From assembly GCF_000382405.1 (NCBI RefSeq), contig NZ_KB908271.1, positions 31,346 to 95,345 of the forward strand: 64,000 bases of DNA, given 5' to 3'. Both the position numbers and the translations under genes were made by a program. Positions 1-8,124 of this stretch are shown here, one piece after another (within the stretch, counting starts at the first letter, position 1; each line of letters starts with the position of its first letter). This stretch comes from Mycobacterium sp. 141. Its GTDB lineage: Bacteria; Actinomycetota; Actinomycetes; Mycobacteriales; Mycobacteriaceae. Below the pieces are notes generated by a model. That model searched no databases, was not told the DNA's origin, and was given only the letters and a program-made list of their open reading frames with translations.

Positions 1-1791
1 GATCTCCGTGGCCACCTGGACGCGTAGCTCCTCGATCATGTTCGCGGCGCCGCCATGGGCGCTTTCCTTGAGGATGACGAAGGCGCAGATGGCTTGGCCG
101 GTGGTCTCGTCAGACGCGCCGACGACGGCGGCCTCGGCGACACCGGAATGCCCGACGAGCGCCGATTCCACTTCTGCGGTCGAGATGCGGTGGCCCGAGA
201 TGTTCATGACGTCGTCGATGCGGCCGAGCACCCAGATGTTGCCGTCAGAGTCGTAGCGCGCGCCGTCACCGGCGAAATACCAGCCCTGCTCGGCAAACCG
301 CGACCAGTAGGTCTCCTTGAACCGCTCCGGATCACCCCAGATGCCGCGCAGCATGGCCGGCCACGGCTGATCCAGCACCAGGTATCCCGTGACGTGCTCG
401 GCTTCGTCGGCGCCGGGCACCAGCTCGTTGCCGTTGTCGTCGACGATCTTGGCCGCGATACCCGGCAGCGGGGTCATCGCCGAACCGGGCTTGGCGGCCG
501 TCACGCCCGGTAGCGGGGAGATCATGATCGATCCGGTCTCGGTCTGCCACCACGTGTCCACGATCGGGGTGCGGTTGCCTCCGATGAACTCCCGGTACCA
601 GCGCCACGCCTCGGGATTGATGGGCTCGCCGACCGAACCCAACAGCCGCAGGCTGGTCAGGTCGTGGCTCTCGGGCAGCACGCGACCCCACTTCATGAAC
701 GTGCGGATCAGCGTCGGTGCCGTGTAATAGATTGTGACACCGTACTTTTCGATGATCTCGAAATGTCGGTGCATGGTGGGTGACGCAGGGGTGCCCTCGT
801 AGACCACCTGCGTGGCACCGTTGGCCAGCGGGCCGTAGACGATGTAGGTGTGCCCGGTAACCCAGCCGATATCGGCTGTGCACCAGTACACGTCAGTTTC
901 GGGCTTGATGTCGAAGACGTAGTAGTGGGTGTAGGCGGCCTGGGTCACGAACCCGCCCGAGGTGTGCACGATGCCCTTGGGTTTGCCGGTGGTACCCGAC
1001 GTGTACAGCAGGAACAGCGGCTGCTCGGCGTCGAACGCTTCCGGGGTGTGCTCAGGCGATGCGTTGTCCACCGTCTCGTGCCACCACAGGTCCCGGTTCG
1101 GGTGCCAGTCGACGTCAATCCCGGTGCGCCGCACCACGAGAACGTTCTGCACCGACGGTTGGTCGGCGACCGCCTCGTCGACCGCGGACTTCAACGCCGC
1201 GGCCGCCCCGCGGCGGTACTGCCCATCGGTGGTGATGACGAGCTTGACTTGCGCATCTTCGACGCGGGCCCGCAATGCGCTGGCGGAGAACCCGGCGAAG
1301 ACGACGCTGTGCATGACACCCAGCCGCGCACATGCCAGCATCGCGACGATGGCCTCCGGAACCATGGGCATATAGATGGCGACCCGGTCACCGGCGGTCA
1401 GCCCGAGATCGGTCAGTGCGTTGGCCGCACGGCACACCTCGTCCTTGAGTTGGGCGTAGGTGACGTCGCGCGCATCGTCGATCGGTTCGCCGACCCAGTG
1501 GATCGCGACCCGATCGCCGTTGCCGGCTTCGACGTGCCGGTCGACACAGTTGTAGGCGACGTTGAGCTTGCCGCCGACGAACCACTTCGCGAACGGAGCC
1601 TCCGACCAGTCCAGTACCTCGGTGAACGGGGTCTGCCAGGACAGCCGGTTGGCCTGATCAGCCCAGAACGCGAGCCGGTCCTGCTCGGCCGCGGCATACA
1701 AGTCGCCCGTCGCATTGGCGTTGGCCGCGAAGTCGGCGGGCGGGGGATAGGCTGACGGAGCTTCGGCATGCGTCACTGACGGGTTCGACAT
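1..1791 (-). CDS. acs: Acetyl-coenzyme A synthetase, C-terminus cut by window edge
   Basis: AMP-forming acetyl-CoA synthetase, which makes acetyl-CoA from acetate, ATP and CoA in the cytoplasm. 597 codons are present from the ATG at 1791; the family is about 650 residues, so about 55 C-terminal residues lie outside the window, including the PxxxxGK segment with the acetylatable lysine. The adenylate-forming P-loop region lies near 960-1010 and the ANL core is intact up to the edge. An alternative propionyl-CoA synthetase is less likely because the next genes match the neighbours of acs (Rv3667) in M. tuberculosis. It is divergent from the Fic-like gene at 1910, with about 118 bp between the two starts. 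Confidence 0.9.
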   Translation of the reverse strand, partial: MSNPSVTHAEAPSAYPPPADFAANANATGDLYAAAEQDRLAFWADQANRLSWQTPFTEVLDWSEAPFAKWFVGGKLNVAYNCVDRHVEAGNGDRVAIHWVGEPIDDARDVTYAQLKDEVCRAANALTDLGLTAGDRVAIYMPMVPEAIVAMLACARLGVMHSVVFAGFSASALRARVEDAQVKLVITTDGQYRRGAAAALKSAVDEAVADQPSVQNVLVVRRTGIDVDWHPNRDLWWHETVDNASPEHTPEAFDAEQPLFLLYTSGTTGKPKGIVHTSGGFVTQAAYTHYYVFDIKPETDVYWCTADIGWVTGHTYIVYGPLANGATQVVYEGTPASPTMHRHFEIIEKYGVTIYYTAPTLIRTFMKWGRVLPESHDLTSLRLLGSVGEPINPEAWRWYREFIGGNRTPIVDTWWQTETGSIMISPLPGVTAAKPGSAMTPLPGIAAKIVDDNGNELVPGADEAEHVTGYLVLDQPWPAMLRGIWGDPERFKETYWSRFAEQGWYFAGDGARYDSDGNIWVLGRIDDVMNISGHRISTAEVESALVGHSGVAEAAVVGASDETTGQAICAFVILKESAHGGAANMIEELRVQVATEI

Positions 1792-1909
1792 AGGTGTGAG
1801 CCTAGTCACCAAACGTTGCATGGGCGTTGGAGACTCACATCGCCGTCGGTTGGGCGGCGTCCCTGCTGCGCCAAACCGACGGAATAGCGGTCGGCTAGCG
1901 TATGTGGGC

Positions 1910-2674
1910 GTGAGCCAACGCGGGGAACCGAGCAATGCCGATCCGCTCGCGCCCTTGGCTGAGCTGCCTGGCGTGGCCGAGGCATGCGACGAGGCCAGGG
2001 CGGCGCTGGGACGGGCGCACCGGCATCGATTCAACCTGCGGGGCTGGCCGCAGACTGCCGGTGAAGCCGCGATGCGGGCGGCTCGGGCCTCGGCCGTACT
2101 CGACGGTGGATCCATCCAGTTGGCGGCCGACGGTCAACCCGATCCGGTGACCGCCGGCGCGATCCGGGTGGCTGAGGCGCTGGAGGGCGGGGCGACGACG
2201 CTGGTCGGGGTGTGGCAACGCGCGCCGTTGCAGGCACTGGCCCGCCTGCATGCGCTGGCCGCCGCGGATCTCACAGACGAAGAACACCTCGGCCGGCCGC
2301 GGGCGGACTCCGCCGTCGCGCACCGGTTGGAGCTGCTCGCCGAAATCCTGACCGGTGGCTCGCGGGTGCCCGCGCCCATTCTCGCGGCCGTCGCCCACGG
2401 CGAACTGTTGACCTTAGAGCCGTTCGGCACCGCCGACGGAGTGGTGGCCCGCGGATTGTCACGACTGGTGACGATCGCCAGCGGCTTGGACCCGCACGGC
2501 CTCGGCGTGCCCGAGGTGCACTGGATGAAGAAGTCGGGCGATTACCGCGCTGCCGCACGGGGATTCGCGTCGGGAACTCCCGACGGGCTGACCGCATGGC
2601 TGCTGCTGAGTTCTGAAGCTCTACACGCCGGCGCGCGGGAGGCGTTGCAGATCGCCCAGTCTGCCGCGGGTTGA
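1910..2674 (+). CDS. Fic-fold protein with degenerate active site (Rv3662c-like)
   Basis: 254 residues from the GTG at 1910. An in-frame ATG lies at 1796, but GTG gives the usual size of the mycobacterial Rv3662c family. The layout follows the Fic family: an N-terminal helix with SAVLDG (residues 61-66) where class II Fic proteins have the inhibitory S-x-x-x-E-G motif; then ARLHALAAADL...HLGRPR, resembling the Fic LHRxLL...PGxxR segment; then EPFGTADGVVAR (170-181) at the place of HPFxDGNGRxAR; then a YRAAARGF...LTAWLL tail like the Fic YyxAL...F helix. The catalytic His is Glu170, and the Asn and final Arg of the motif are replaced, so AMPylation activity is unlikely. Databases may label it hypothetical or oxidoreductase. 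The assignment is inference from pattern, with no search behind it. Confidence 0.8.
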   Translation: MSQRGEPSNADPLAPLAELPGVAEACDEARAALGRAHRHRFNLRGWPQTAGEAAMRAARASAVLDGGSIQLAADGQPDPVTAGAIRVAEALEGGATTLVGVWQRAPLQALARLHALAAADLTDEEHLGRPRADSAVAHRLELLAEILTGGSRVPAPILAAVAHGELLTLEPFGTADGVVARGLSRLVTIASGLDPHGLGVPEVHWMKKSGDYRAAARGFASGTPDGLTAWLLLSSEALHAGAREALQIAQSAAG

Positions 2675-2699
2675 GGGCTTCTCAACAATCCCTCCGGCA

Positions 2700-3001
2700 A
2701 TGTAAAGCGGGCGGCGTTCCGAACTGTGTTCGGCGCGCCGCCCGCTAGCACGGATTCCGGTTACCAAGCGTGCAATATAGGTCGCGTGGGTGGCCTCGGC
2801 GTTCTTGCGATGCGCTGCGAATGCAACCTCACCCAAGAGGCCGTCGTATTCGTCCGCTTCTCGCAATCACGCAGGCCCGCAACACTTTTGCCTATTCCGC
2901 GGCGTGTGCTCCGCGTGGGTGCCGGGACCCGTGCTAGGGAGCCTGGTTCAGGAGATTTAGCCTTCTCTTCTGGCTATACCTTGGCTTCTCCAAGCTTCCG
3001 T
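2700..3001 (-). ncRNA. ms1: Ms1/MTS2823-like small RNA (RNA polymerase-binding)
   Basis: The intergenic space between the Rv3662c-like and Rv3661-like genes is where M. tuberculosis encodes MTS2823, the homologue of M. smegmatis Ms1, a roughly 300-nt RNA that binds core RNA polymerase. On the minus strand I see a -35-like TTGCTG (3036-3031), a 17-nt spacer and a -10-like TACAAA (3013-3008), giving a start near 3001. A strong hairpin with an 11-bp outer stem (2706-2716 with 2736-2746) and a nested CCGAAC/GTTCGG stem is followed by TTTA near 2703. The distance is about 300 nt, matching the known length. No protein ORF in the stretch looks real. The ends are predicted, not measured. Confidence 0.75.
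2706..2746 (-). terminator. Intrinsic terminator at 3' end of the Ms1-like RNA
   Basis: Perfect 11-bp GC-rich stem (2706-2716 with 2736-2746) enclosing a second 6-bp stem (2719-2724 with 2728-2733). On the minus strand it is followed by TTTACA. It could also stop readthrough from the convergent Fic-like gene, which ends at 2674. Confidence 0.65.
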
Positions 3002-3098
3002 GGTTCCTTTGTACTACGTGACCACAGTCACAGCAAGGCCCAAATTGAGCGAGTTTCCTGATCGTTACGACGAGACGTCGGTTATCACCTGCGCTAGC

Positions 3099-3968
3099 TC
3101 AAAAAGCGAAGCGCCGCAACAGTGAATACGTCAGCGCGCCGGCCGCCAGCGCACTCATTCCGACCGCCGCGGTGGTGGCCACTGCGGCGGTCGACGGGGC
3201 GGGAATTCGGTCGCGTAGCGACACCGGCTTGGTGAACGTCAGCACCGGCCAACCACGTCCGGCGGCCTCCTTGCGCAAGGCTCGGTCAGGGTTGACCGCG
3301 GTGGGGTGGCCGACAGACTCGAGCATCGGGATGTCGGTCACCGAGTCGGAGTACGCGTAGCAGTGGTCGAGCGCATAGTCCTCGCGCGCCGCGAGGGCTC
3401 GGATCGCCTCGACCTTGCCCTCGCCGTAGCAGTAGAACGCGATCTCGCCGGTGTAGCGACCATCCTCGACGACCATCCGGGTGGCCATCGCGTGGGTGGC
3501 GCCCAGTGCTCGCGCGATCGGCGCGACGATCTCCTCGCCGGAGGCCGACACCACGACGACGTCGCGCCCGCAGAGCTTGTGGTCGGCGATCAGCTCGGCG
3601 GCTTCGGCGAAAACCAACGGGTCGACGATGTCGTGCAGCGTCTCCCCGACGATCGACTTGACCTGTTCGACGTCCCAGCCCGTGCACATGTTGGTGACGT
3701 ACGAGCGCATGCGGTCCATCTGGTCGTGGTCGGCACCCGACATCAGAAAGAGGAATTGGGCGTAGGTCGATTTGAGGACGGCACGACGGTTCAACAGGCC
3801 CTGATCGAAGAAAGGTTTGCTGAAAGCGAGCGTGCTGGACTTGGCGATCACCGTCTTGTCGAGGTCGAAGAAGGCCGCTGTGCGCACCGGGCGACCGTCG
3901 GTCGACCCGGCTTGCGATGCGATCGACTCCCCAACAGTCGGATCGGGTGCACTCACACGCGCCAGCAT
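3099..3968 (-). CDS. HAD-IB family phosphatase (Rv3661-like, SerB-related)
   Basis: 289 residues from ATG 3968; a GTG at 3956 is an alternative. The nucleophile motif is FFDLDKTVI (the first Asp is the phospho-acceptor in DxDxT). Further on are SASGEE (motif II Ser) and the lysine/aspartate region AYSDSVTDIPML (motif IV), the HAD subclass IB layout of SerB and the Streptomyces morphological-differentiation phosphatases. A C-terminal hydrophobic stretch (about residues 262-283) followed by RRF suggests a tail anchor. The substrate is unknown: it may be phosphoserine-like, lysophosphatidic acid-like or another small phosphate ester. It is divergent from the 6C RNA and ssd. Confidence 0.85.
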   Translation of the reverse strand: MLARVSAPDPTVGESIASQAGSTDGRPVRTAAFFDLDKTVIAKSSTLAFSKPFFDQGLLNRRAVLKSTYAQFLFLMSGADHDQMDRMRSYVTNMCTGWDVEQVKSIVGETLHDIVDPLVFAEAAELIADHKLCGRDVVVVSASGEEIVAPIARALGATHAMATRMVVEDGRYTGEIAFYCYGEGKVEAIRALAAREDYALDHCYAYSDSVTDIPMLESVGHPTAVNPDRALRKEAAGRGWPVLTFTKPVSLRDRIPAPSTAAVATTAAVGMSALAAGALTYSLLRRFAF

Positions 3969-4103
3969 AGAGCCGGTGTCCGAAACCCTCCGGCCAAGCC
4001 GACAAACCTGCCGTTCACGACACCTGTCGAGCCGAACCCTCGCATAGGCTGAGAGTTGTTAACTCGCGGCCGGATCTCTTGCGCGTTTTGGCAGTTCCGT
4101 GTG

Positions 4104-4109
4104 TATAGT
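4104..4109 (+). promoter_or_regulatory. Predicted -10 element of the 6C RNA promoter
   Basis: TATAGT, close to the SigA consensus, 7-12 nt upstream of the first 6C hairpin. A possible -35 (TTGCGC) lies 19 nt further upstream. The predicted start is about 4116. Confidence 0.6.
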
Positions 4110-4115
4110 GAGCAT

Positions 4116-4211
4116 TACTCGGCTTATGCCGAGGTGTATCAGCCCGACCCCCCGGGGCTGATACACGACGACCTCCGCCTCCTCCCCCCCTGGCGGGGGT
4201 CGTCTCTTTTT
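4116..4211 (+). ncRNA. 6C small RNA (B11-like)
   Basis: Three consecutive hairpins. The first is small (4118-4123 with 4128-4133). The second has a perfect 12-bp stem (4134-4145 with 4155-4166) and a loop with six C. The third (4167-4173 with 4198-4204, plus inner CCGCC/GGCGG) has a loop with seven C and is followed by TCTTTTT, so it also acts as terminator. Two C-rich loops on strong stems are the hallmark of the actinobacterial 6C RNA. The position between the Rv3660c and Rv3661 homologues matches B11 of M. tuberculosis. C-rich loops of this RNA are thought to pair with G-rich ribosome-binding sites. Confidence 0.9.
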
Positions 4212-4326
4212 GGCGGAAGAATTCCTGCTTTTTGCGGCAGCGGGTGACTTATCCCCAATCCCTTGTTGATCCACATTTTGCGGTTCGGTGCTGGCGGCTC
4301 CACGCCGACGGCCACAGGGTTGAGCC

Positions 4327-5397
4327 ATGGCCAATTCTCCGAACGCGGTGCTCGCGCTGATCGGCGATCCGGTGCTGCGCGACGATGCCGCTCGAGTTGC
4401 CGCGGCTGCAGGGGTTTCGCTCGTTCACGTCGCCGAACCGTCCAGTCGCAAGGCGTGGATGGCGGCTGCGGCCGTGGTGCTGGATGTCGGCGCCGCGGCG
4501 CGCTGTGCGCAGCGGACCCTGCCGCGGCGCGACCGGGTGACGCTGGTCAGCCCCGGCCAACCGCAGCCAGCAGACTGGCAGGCGGCGATCTCGGTTGGTG
4601 CGCAACAAGTGCTGACACTGCCGGCACAGGATGCCGAATTGGTGGCCGTGCTGTCGGCCGCTGCGGTGGCCGATGACGGCAACCGTGGGCCGGTGGTGGC
4701 CGTCATCGGAGCCCGTGGCGGTGCGGGTGCCTCGGTCTTCGCCGCGGCACTGGCGCAGACGGTCGCAGACTCTGGCCGCGCATTGCTGGTCGACGCCGAT
4801 CCGTGGAGTGGGGGCATCGATCTGGTGATGGGCACCGAAGACGTACCGGGGCTGCGGTGGCCGGACCTGGCCCTGCAGAGCGGCCGGCTGAGTTTCCCGG
4901 CGCTGTGTGACGCCCTGCCGCACCGGAATCGTGTCAGCGTATTGTCAAGTGGCCGAACGGGTGTCGACGTCAAATCCGGTCCGCTCGCGGCGGTGATCGA
5001 CGCCGGCTGCCGCGGTGGTGCGACCGTGGTGTGCGACGTACCGCGACGCTGCACGGCCGCGGTGGAGACCGCGCTGGACGCAGCCGATCTTGTCGTGCTC
5101 GTGACGCCTGCCGATGTGCGGTCCTGTGCCGCGGCAGCCGCGGCGCGTCCATGGCTGCTGGCGTGCAATCCGAATGCTGGTGTGGTGGTGCGTGGTCCGG
5201 CGCCGGGTGGGTTGCGATCGGCGGAGGTGGCTCGCATCGTGGGGCTGCCGTTGTTGGCCGCCATGCGACCGCAACCCGGCATCACCGAGCTCCTCGAACG
5301 GGGCGGCCTGCGGATGCGCCGGCGTGCGCCGTTGACCTCAGCGTCCCGTCGGGTGTTGACCGTGCTGGCTTCGCATCCGGCGGGCGCGGTGGCATGA
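4327..5397 (+). CDS. ssd: Septum site-determining protein Ssd, MinD/CpaE-like (Rv3660c)
   Basis: 356 residues. The N-terminal half (about 1-115) resembles a receiver-like domain. A MinD/ParA fold follows, beginning VVAVIGARGGAGAS (about residues 122-135) and VDADPWSGGID. The deviant Walker A of MinD (KGGxGKT/S) is changed here: the signature lysine is Arg and the P-loop lysine is Ala, so ATP hydrolysis is doubtful. This fits the CpaE/Ssd branch that opens Tad pilus loci. Ssd of M. tuberculosis inhibits septation when overproduced. Its TGA overlaps the ATG of tadA (ATGA at 5394), so translation is probably coupled. Confidence 0.88.
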   Translation: MANSPNAVLALIGDPVLRDDAARVAAAAGVSLVHVAEPSSRKAWMAAAAVVLDVGAAARCAQRTLPRRDRVTLVSPGQPQPADWQAAISVGAQQVLTLPAQDAELVAVLSAAAVADDGNRGPVVAVIGARGGAGASVFAAALAQTVADSGRALLVDADPWSGGIDLVMGTEDVPGLRWPDLALQSGRLSFPALCDALPHRNRVSVLSSGRTGVDVKSGPLAAVIDAGCRGGATVVCDVPRRCTAAVETALDAADLVVLVTPADVRSCAAAAAARPWLLACNPNAGVVVRGPAPGGLRSAEVARIVGLPLLAAMRPQPGITELLERGGLRMRRRAPLTSASRRVLTVLASHPAGAVA

Positions 5398-6554
5398 CCG
5401 CATCGCTGATCGAACGGGTACGTGAGCGGTTGGCGACCGAGGCCGCACCGCTGACTCCCGGTGTGGTGGCCGCGGCAATCCGGGCCGAATCCGGTGGTCT
5501 GCTCGGTGATACCGAGGTGTTGAGCAGCCTGCGGGTGCTACAGACCGAACTGGCCGGTGCGGGCGTGCTCGAACCACTACTGGCGGCCGACGGCACCACC
5601 GATGTGCTCGTGACCGCCCCGGACGCGGTGTGGGTAGATGATGGTAACGGATTGCGCCGCAGCGTGATCCGATTCGCCGACGAGGCCGCGGTACGTAGGC
5701 TGGCACAACGGTTGGCTCTGTTGGCCGGGCGCCGCCTCGACGAGGCGCAGCCGTGGGTCGACGGTCAGCTCAGCGGTCCGGGCGGAATCACGGTGCGGTT
5801 ACATGCGGTACTACCGCCGGTGTCGGCCGGCGGCACCTGCCTGTCCCTGCGAGTATTGCGGCCGGCCACTCAAGATCTCGACGCGCTCACCGCGTCCGGC
5901 GCGATCGCGGCAGACGGTGCAGAGTTGTTGCGCGGGATCGTCGGTGCCCGCTTGGCCTTTCTCATCTCGGGCGGAACCGGTTGCGGGAAAACGACATTGC
6001 TTTCGGCCCTGCTCGGTGCGGTGGCCACTGAGGAAAGGATCGTCTGTGTCGAGGACGCCGCCGAACTCGCGCCATCGCACCCCCACCTCGTGAAGCTTGT
6101 GGCCCGCGGTGCCAATGTCGAAGGGGTCGGTGAGATCACGGTGCGCGATCTGGTGCGGCAGGCGCTGCGGATGCGGCCGGACCGGATCGTTGTCGGCGAG
6201 GTGCGCGGCGCCGAGGTCGTCGATCTGCTCGGTGCCCTCAACACCGGCCACGACGGTGGTGCGGGCACCGTGCACGCAAACAATCCCGCCGAGGTGCCCG
6301 CCCGGATGGAGGCGCTCGGCGCGCTCGGCGGCCTGGGGCCGGCCGCGCTGCGCAGCCAGCTGGCCGCCGCGGTGCAAGTCCTGCTCCACGTCGGGCGGGA
6401 TCGTGGCGGGCGGCGTCGGCTGCGCGAGATCGCGGTGCTGCAACGTCGCGTCGATGGCACTTTCGATGTGCTCACCGCATGGCATGCCGACACCGGATTC
6501 GGTACCGGTGCACACCTTTTGAACCGGATGCTCACCGAGCGGGGTGTGTCGTGA
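5394..6554 (+). CDS. tadA: Tad pilus secretion ATPase TadA/CpaF-like (Rv3659c)
   Basis: 386 residues from the ATG at 5394, which overlaps the ssd stop; the longer reading from 5031 runs antiparallel to nothing and only shadows ssd. Type II/IV secretion ATPase: a VTAPDAVWVDDG N-terminal domain, Walker A ISGGTGCGKTTLL (about residues 184-196), the Asp box VCVEDAAEL, Walker B-like MRPDRIVVGEVRGAEVVDLL, and a His box with GHDGGAGTVHANN. It would power assembly of Flp pili at the inner membrane. It is the second gene of the ssd-tadABC-flp-tadE-tadG cluster. Confidence 0.93.
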   Translation: MTASLIERVRERLATEAAPLTPGVVAAAIRAESGGLLGDTEVLSSLRVLQTELAGAGVLEPLLAADGTTDVLVTAPDAVWVDDGNGLRRSVIRFADEAAVRRLAQRLALLAGRRLDEAQPWVDGQLSGPGGITVRLHAVLPPVSAGGTCLSLRVLRPATQDLDALTASGAIAADGAELLRGIVGARLAFLISGGTGCGKTTLLSALLGAVATEERIVCVEDAAELAPSHPHLVKLVARGANVEGVGEITVRDLVRQALRMRPDRIVVGEVRGAEVVDLLGALNTGHDGGAGTVHANNPAEVPARMEALGALGGLGPAALRSQLAAAVQVLLHVGRDRGGRRRLREIAVLQRRVDGTFDVLTAWHADTGFGTGAHLLNRMLTERGVS

Positions 6555-7321
6555 CCACCGCTGCGTTGGCCCTTGCGGTGGCGTTGTTGGTGTGGCCTGC
6601 GGCGCCTCGGCGGCTGTGTGAGCTGCCACGTCCACCGCGGCGGCGGTCGTGGGCATTGGTGGTCCCGGCGCTGTTGGTGCTCGCCTGGCTGGTTCCGATC
6701 CCGGTTGCGGTGTCGGCGGGAACGATCGTCGGAACCGTGGCGCTACGGCGTCATCGACGTACGAAGCGGGACCTTCGGGTGGACGAGTCCGTTGCCCTGC
6801 AGTCAGCGCTGGAGGTGCTCGTCGGCGAGCTCCGTGTCGGAGTGCATCCGGTGGGTGCATTCACTGTTGCGGCAGAAGAGGTTTCAGGTCGGGTGGCCGA
6901 TGGTATGCGCGCCGTCGCGGCGCGGGCCCGGCTGGGTGCCGACGTCGCGGCCGGGCTCGATGATGTCGCCGCGGGGTCGTCGCTGCCGACGCACTGGCAA
7001 CGGCTCGCGGCGTGTTGGCGGCTTGCCGAAACACACGGTCTGGCCGTCGCCACGCTGATGCAGACCGCCGGTCAGGACATCGTCGAACGGGAGCGCTTTG
7101 CGGCGCGCGTCACCGCGGCGTTGGCCGGTGCACGTACCACCGCGGCCATGCTGGCCGGGCTGCCGGTGATCGGTATCGCGCTCGGGCAGTTGATCGGAGC
7201 GCAGCCCATTGCATTCCTGCTGGCCCCCGGAGTGGGCGGATGGCTGCTTGTCGGCGGTGTGCTGCTGGCATGCGCCGGCTTGTCGTGGTCAGATCGGATC
7301 GTGGCTGGAGTGCTTAAATGA
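6551..7321 (+). CDS. tadB: Tad pilus membrane protein TadB-like (Rv3658c)
   Basis: 256 residues starting at GTG 6551, which overlaps the tadA TGA (GTGA). The N-terminal part has two hydrophobic segments (about residues 4-18 and 34-58). A cytoplasmic helical T2SSF-type domain follows (about 80-200), and two membrane segments lie at the C-terminus. TadB and TadC together form the inner-membrane platform on which the TadA ATPase acts. This is a short actinobacterial version. Confidence 0.82.
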   Translation: MTTAALALAVALLVWPAAPRRLCELPRPPRRRSWALVVPALLVLAWLVPIPVAVSAGTIVGTVALRRHRRTKRDLRVDESVALQSALEVLVGELRVGVHPVGAFTVAAEEVSGRVADGMRAVAARARLGADVAAGLDDVAAGSSLPTHWQRLAACWRLAETHGLAVATLMQTAGQDIVERERFAARVTAALAGARTTAAMLAGLPVIGIALGQLIGAQPIAFLLAPGVGGWLLVGGVLLACAGLSWSDRIVAGVLK

Positions 7322-7893
7322 CTTGGGCGGCAGTATTTCTGGCGGTTGCCCTGCTGGTGTCGACGGATCGTTCCGCGCAGCGGCTAAGGACTCAACCGGC
7401 GGGTGCCGCGCCGCAAACGTCGCAGCGCCCACCTGCTGACGATCCGTTGGCCGCGGCATCGACGTTCGAGTTGTTCGCTGCCTGTCTGGCTGCGGGAATG
7501 GCCGTATCGGGCGCGGCCGCGGCCGTCGCGCCGTCGGCGCCAGCGCCCTTGGCGGGGTTGCTCACCCGATCCGCCGATCTGCTCGCGTTGGGGGCCGACC
7601 CGGCGACGGCCTGGCCGAATGACGCTGGGCTGCACGATCGCAACGCCGAAGCCCTGCTGCGGCTCGCCCGTAGGTCGGCCTCCTCGGGGGCGGCGTTGGC
7701 CCGTGGGGTCGCCGAGTTGGCCGACCAGTCGCGGCATGAAGCCGCTGCGGCCGCCGAGGCTGCGGCCGAACGGGCCGGCGTGCTGATCGCCGGGCCGCTG
7801 GGGCTGTGCTATCTGCCGGCCTTTGTGTGCCTGGGGATCATTCCCGTGGTGGTGGGTCTTGCAGGAGACGTTCTGAATTCGGGTTTGTGGTGA
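7318..7893 (+). CDS. tadC: Tad pilus membrane protein TadC-like (Rv3657c)
   Basis: 191 residues; ATG 7318 overlaps the TGA of tadB. An N-terminal signal/membrane segment is followed by an Ala-rich helical T2SSF-like domain and a C-terminal membrane segment ending in GIIPVVVGLAGDVLNSGLW, typical of TadC ends. It is the partner of TadB in the pilus assembly platform. Confidence 0.8.
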   Translation: MTWAAVFLAVALLVSTDRSAQRLRTQPAGAAPQTSQRPPADDPLAAASTFELFAACLAAGMAVSGAAAAVAPSAPAPLAGLLTRSADLLALGADPATAWPNDAGLHDRNAEALLRLARRSASSGAALARGVAELADQSRHEAAAAAEAAAERAGVLIAGPLGLCYLPAFVCLGIIPVVVGLAGDVLNSGLW

Positions 7894-7920
7894 CATCGGT
7901 ACATAACGGGAGGAAAGATC

Positions 7921-8124
7921 ATGGCGGGAAACGTGATTGCGCGCATCCGGATGCAGCTGACCTTGTTGGCGGTAGACGAGTCCGGCATGTCGACAGTCGA
8001 ATATGCCATCGGGACCGTAGCCGCGGCGGCGTTCGGCGCGATCCTGTACACGGTGGTCACCGGGGATTCGATCGTGACGGCGCTGACCAACATCATCAGC
8101 CGCGCGCTCAGTACCAAGGTCTAG
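7921..8124 (+). CDS. flp: Flp-type pilin, DUF4244 (Rv3656c-like)
   Basis: 67 residues. A good Shine-Dalgarno (GGGAGGAAAG) precedes ATG 7921. DESG-MSTVEYAIG is the Flp prepilin signature: cleavage after Gly, Glu at +5 and Tyr at +6 of the mature pilin. A single hydrophobic helix follows. It would be processed by a TadV prepilin peptidase that is not in this window and polymerised by TadABC. Its TAG stop at 8122 overlaps the conserved start of the tadE reading frame. Confidence 0.9.
   Translation: MAGNVIARIRMQLTLLAVDESGMSTVEYAIGTVAAAAFGAILYTVVTGDSIVTALTNIISRALSTKV

Noticed and set aside
2726..3061. Small ORFs on both strands between the Fic-like gene and the HAD gene
   Set aside because: No ribosome-binding sites or plausible protein features; the stretch is better explained by the Ms1-like RNA.
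5031..5393. N-terminal extension of TadA
   Set aside because: It overlaps ssd in another frame; ATG 5394 gives the standard TadA start with an ATGA overlap.
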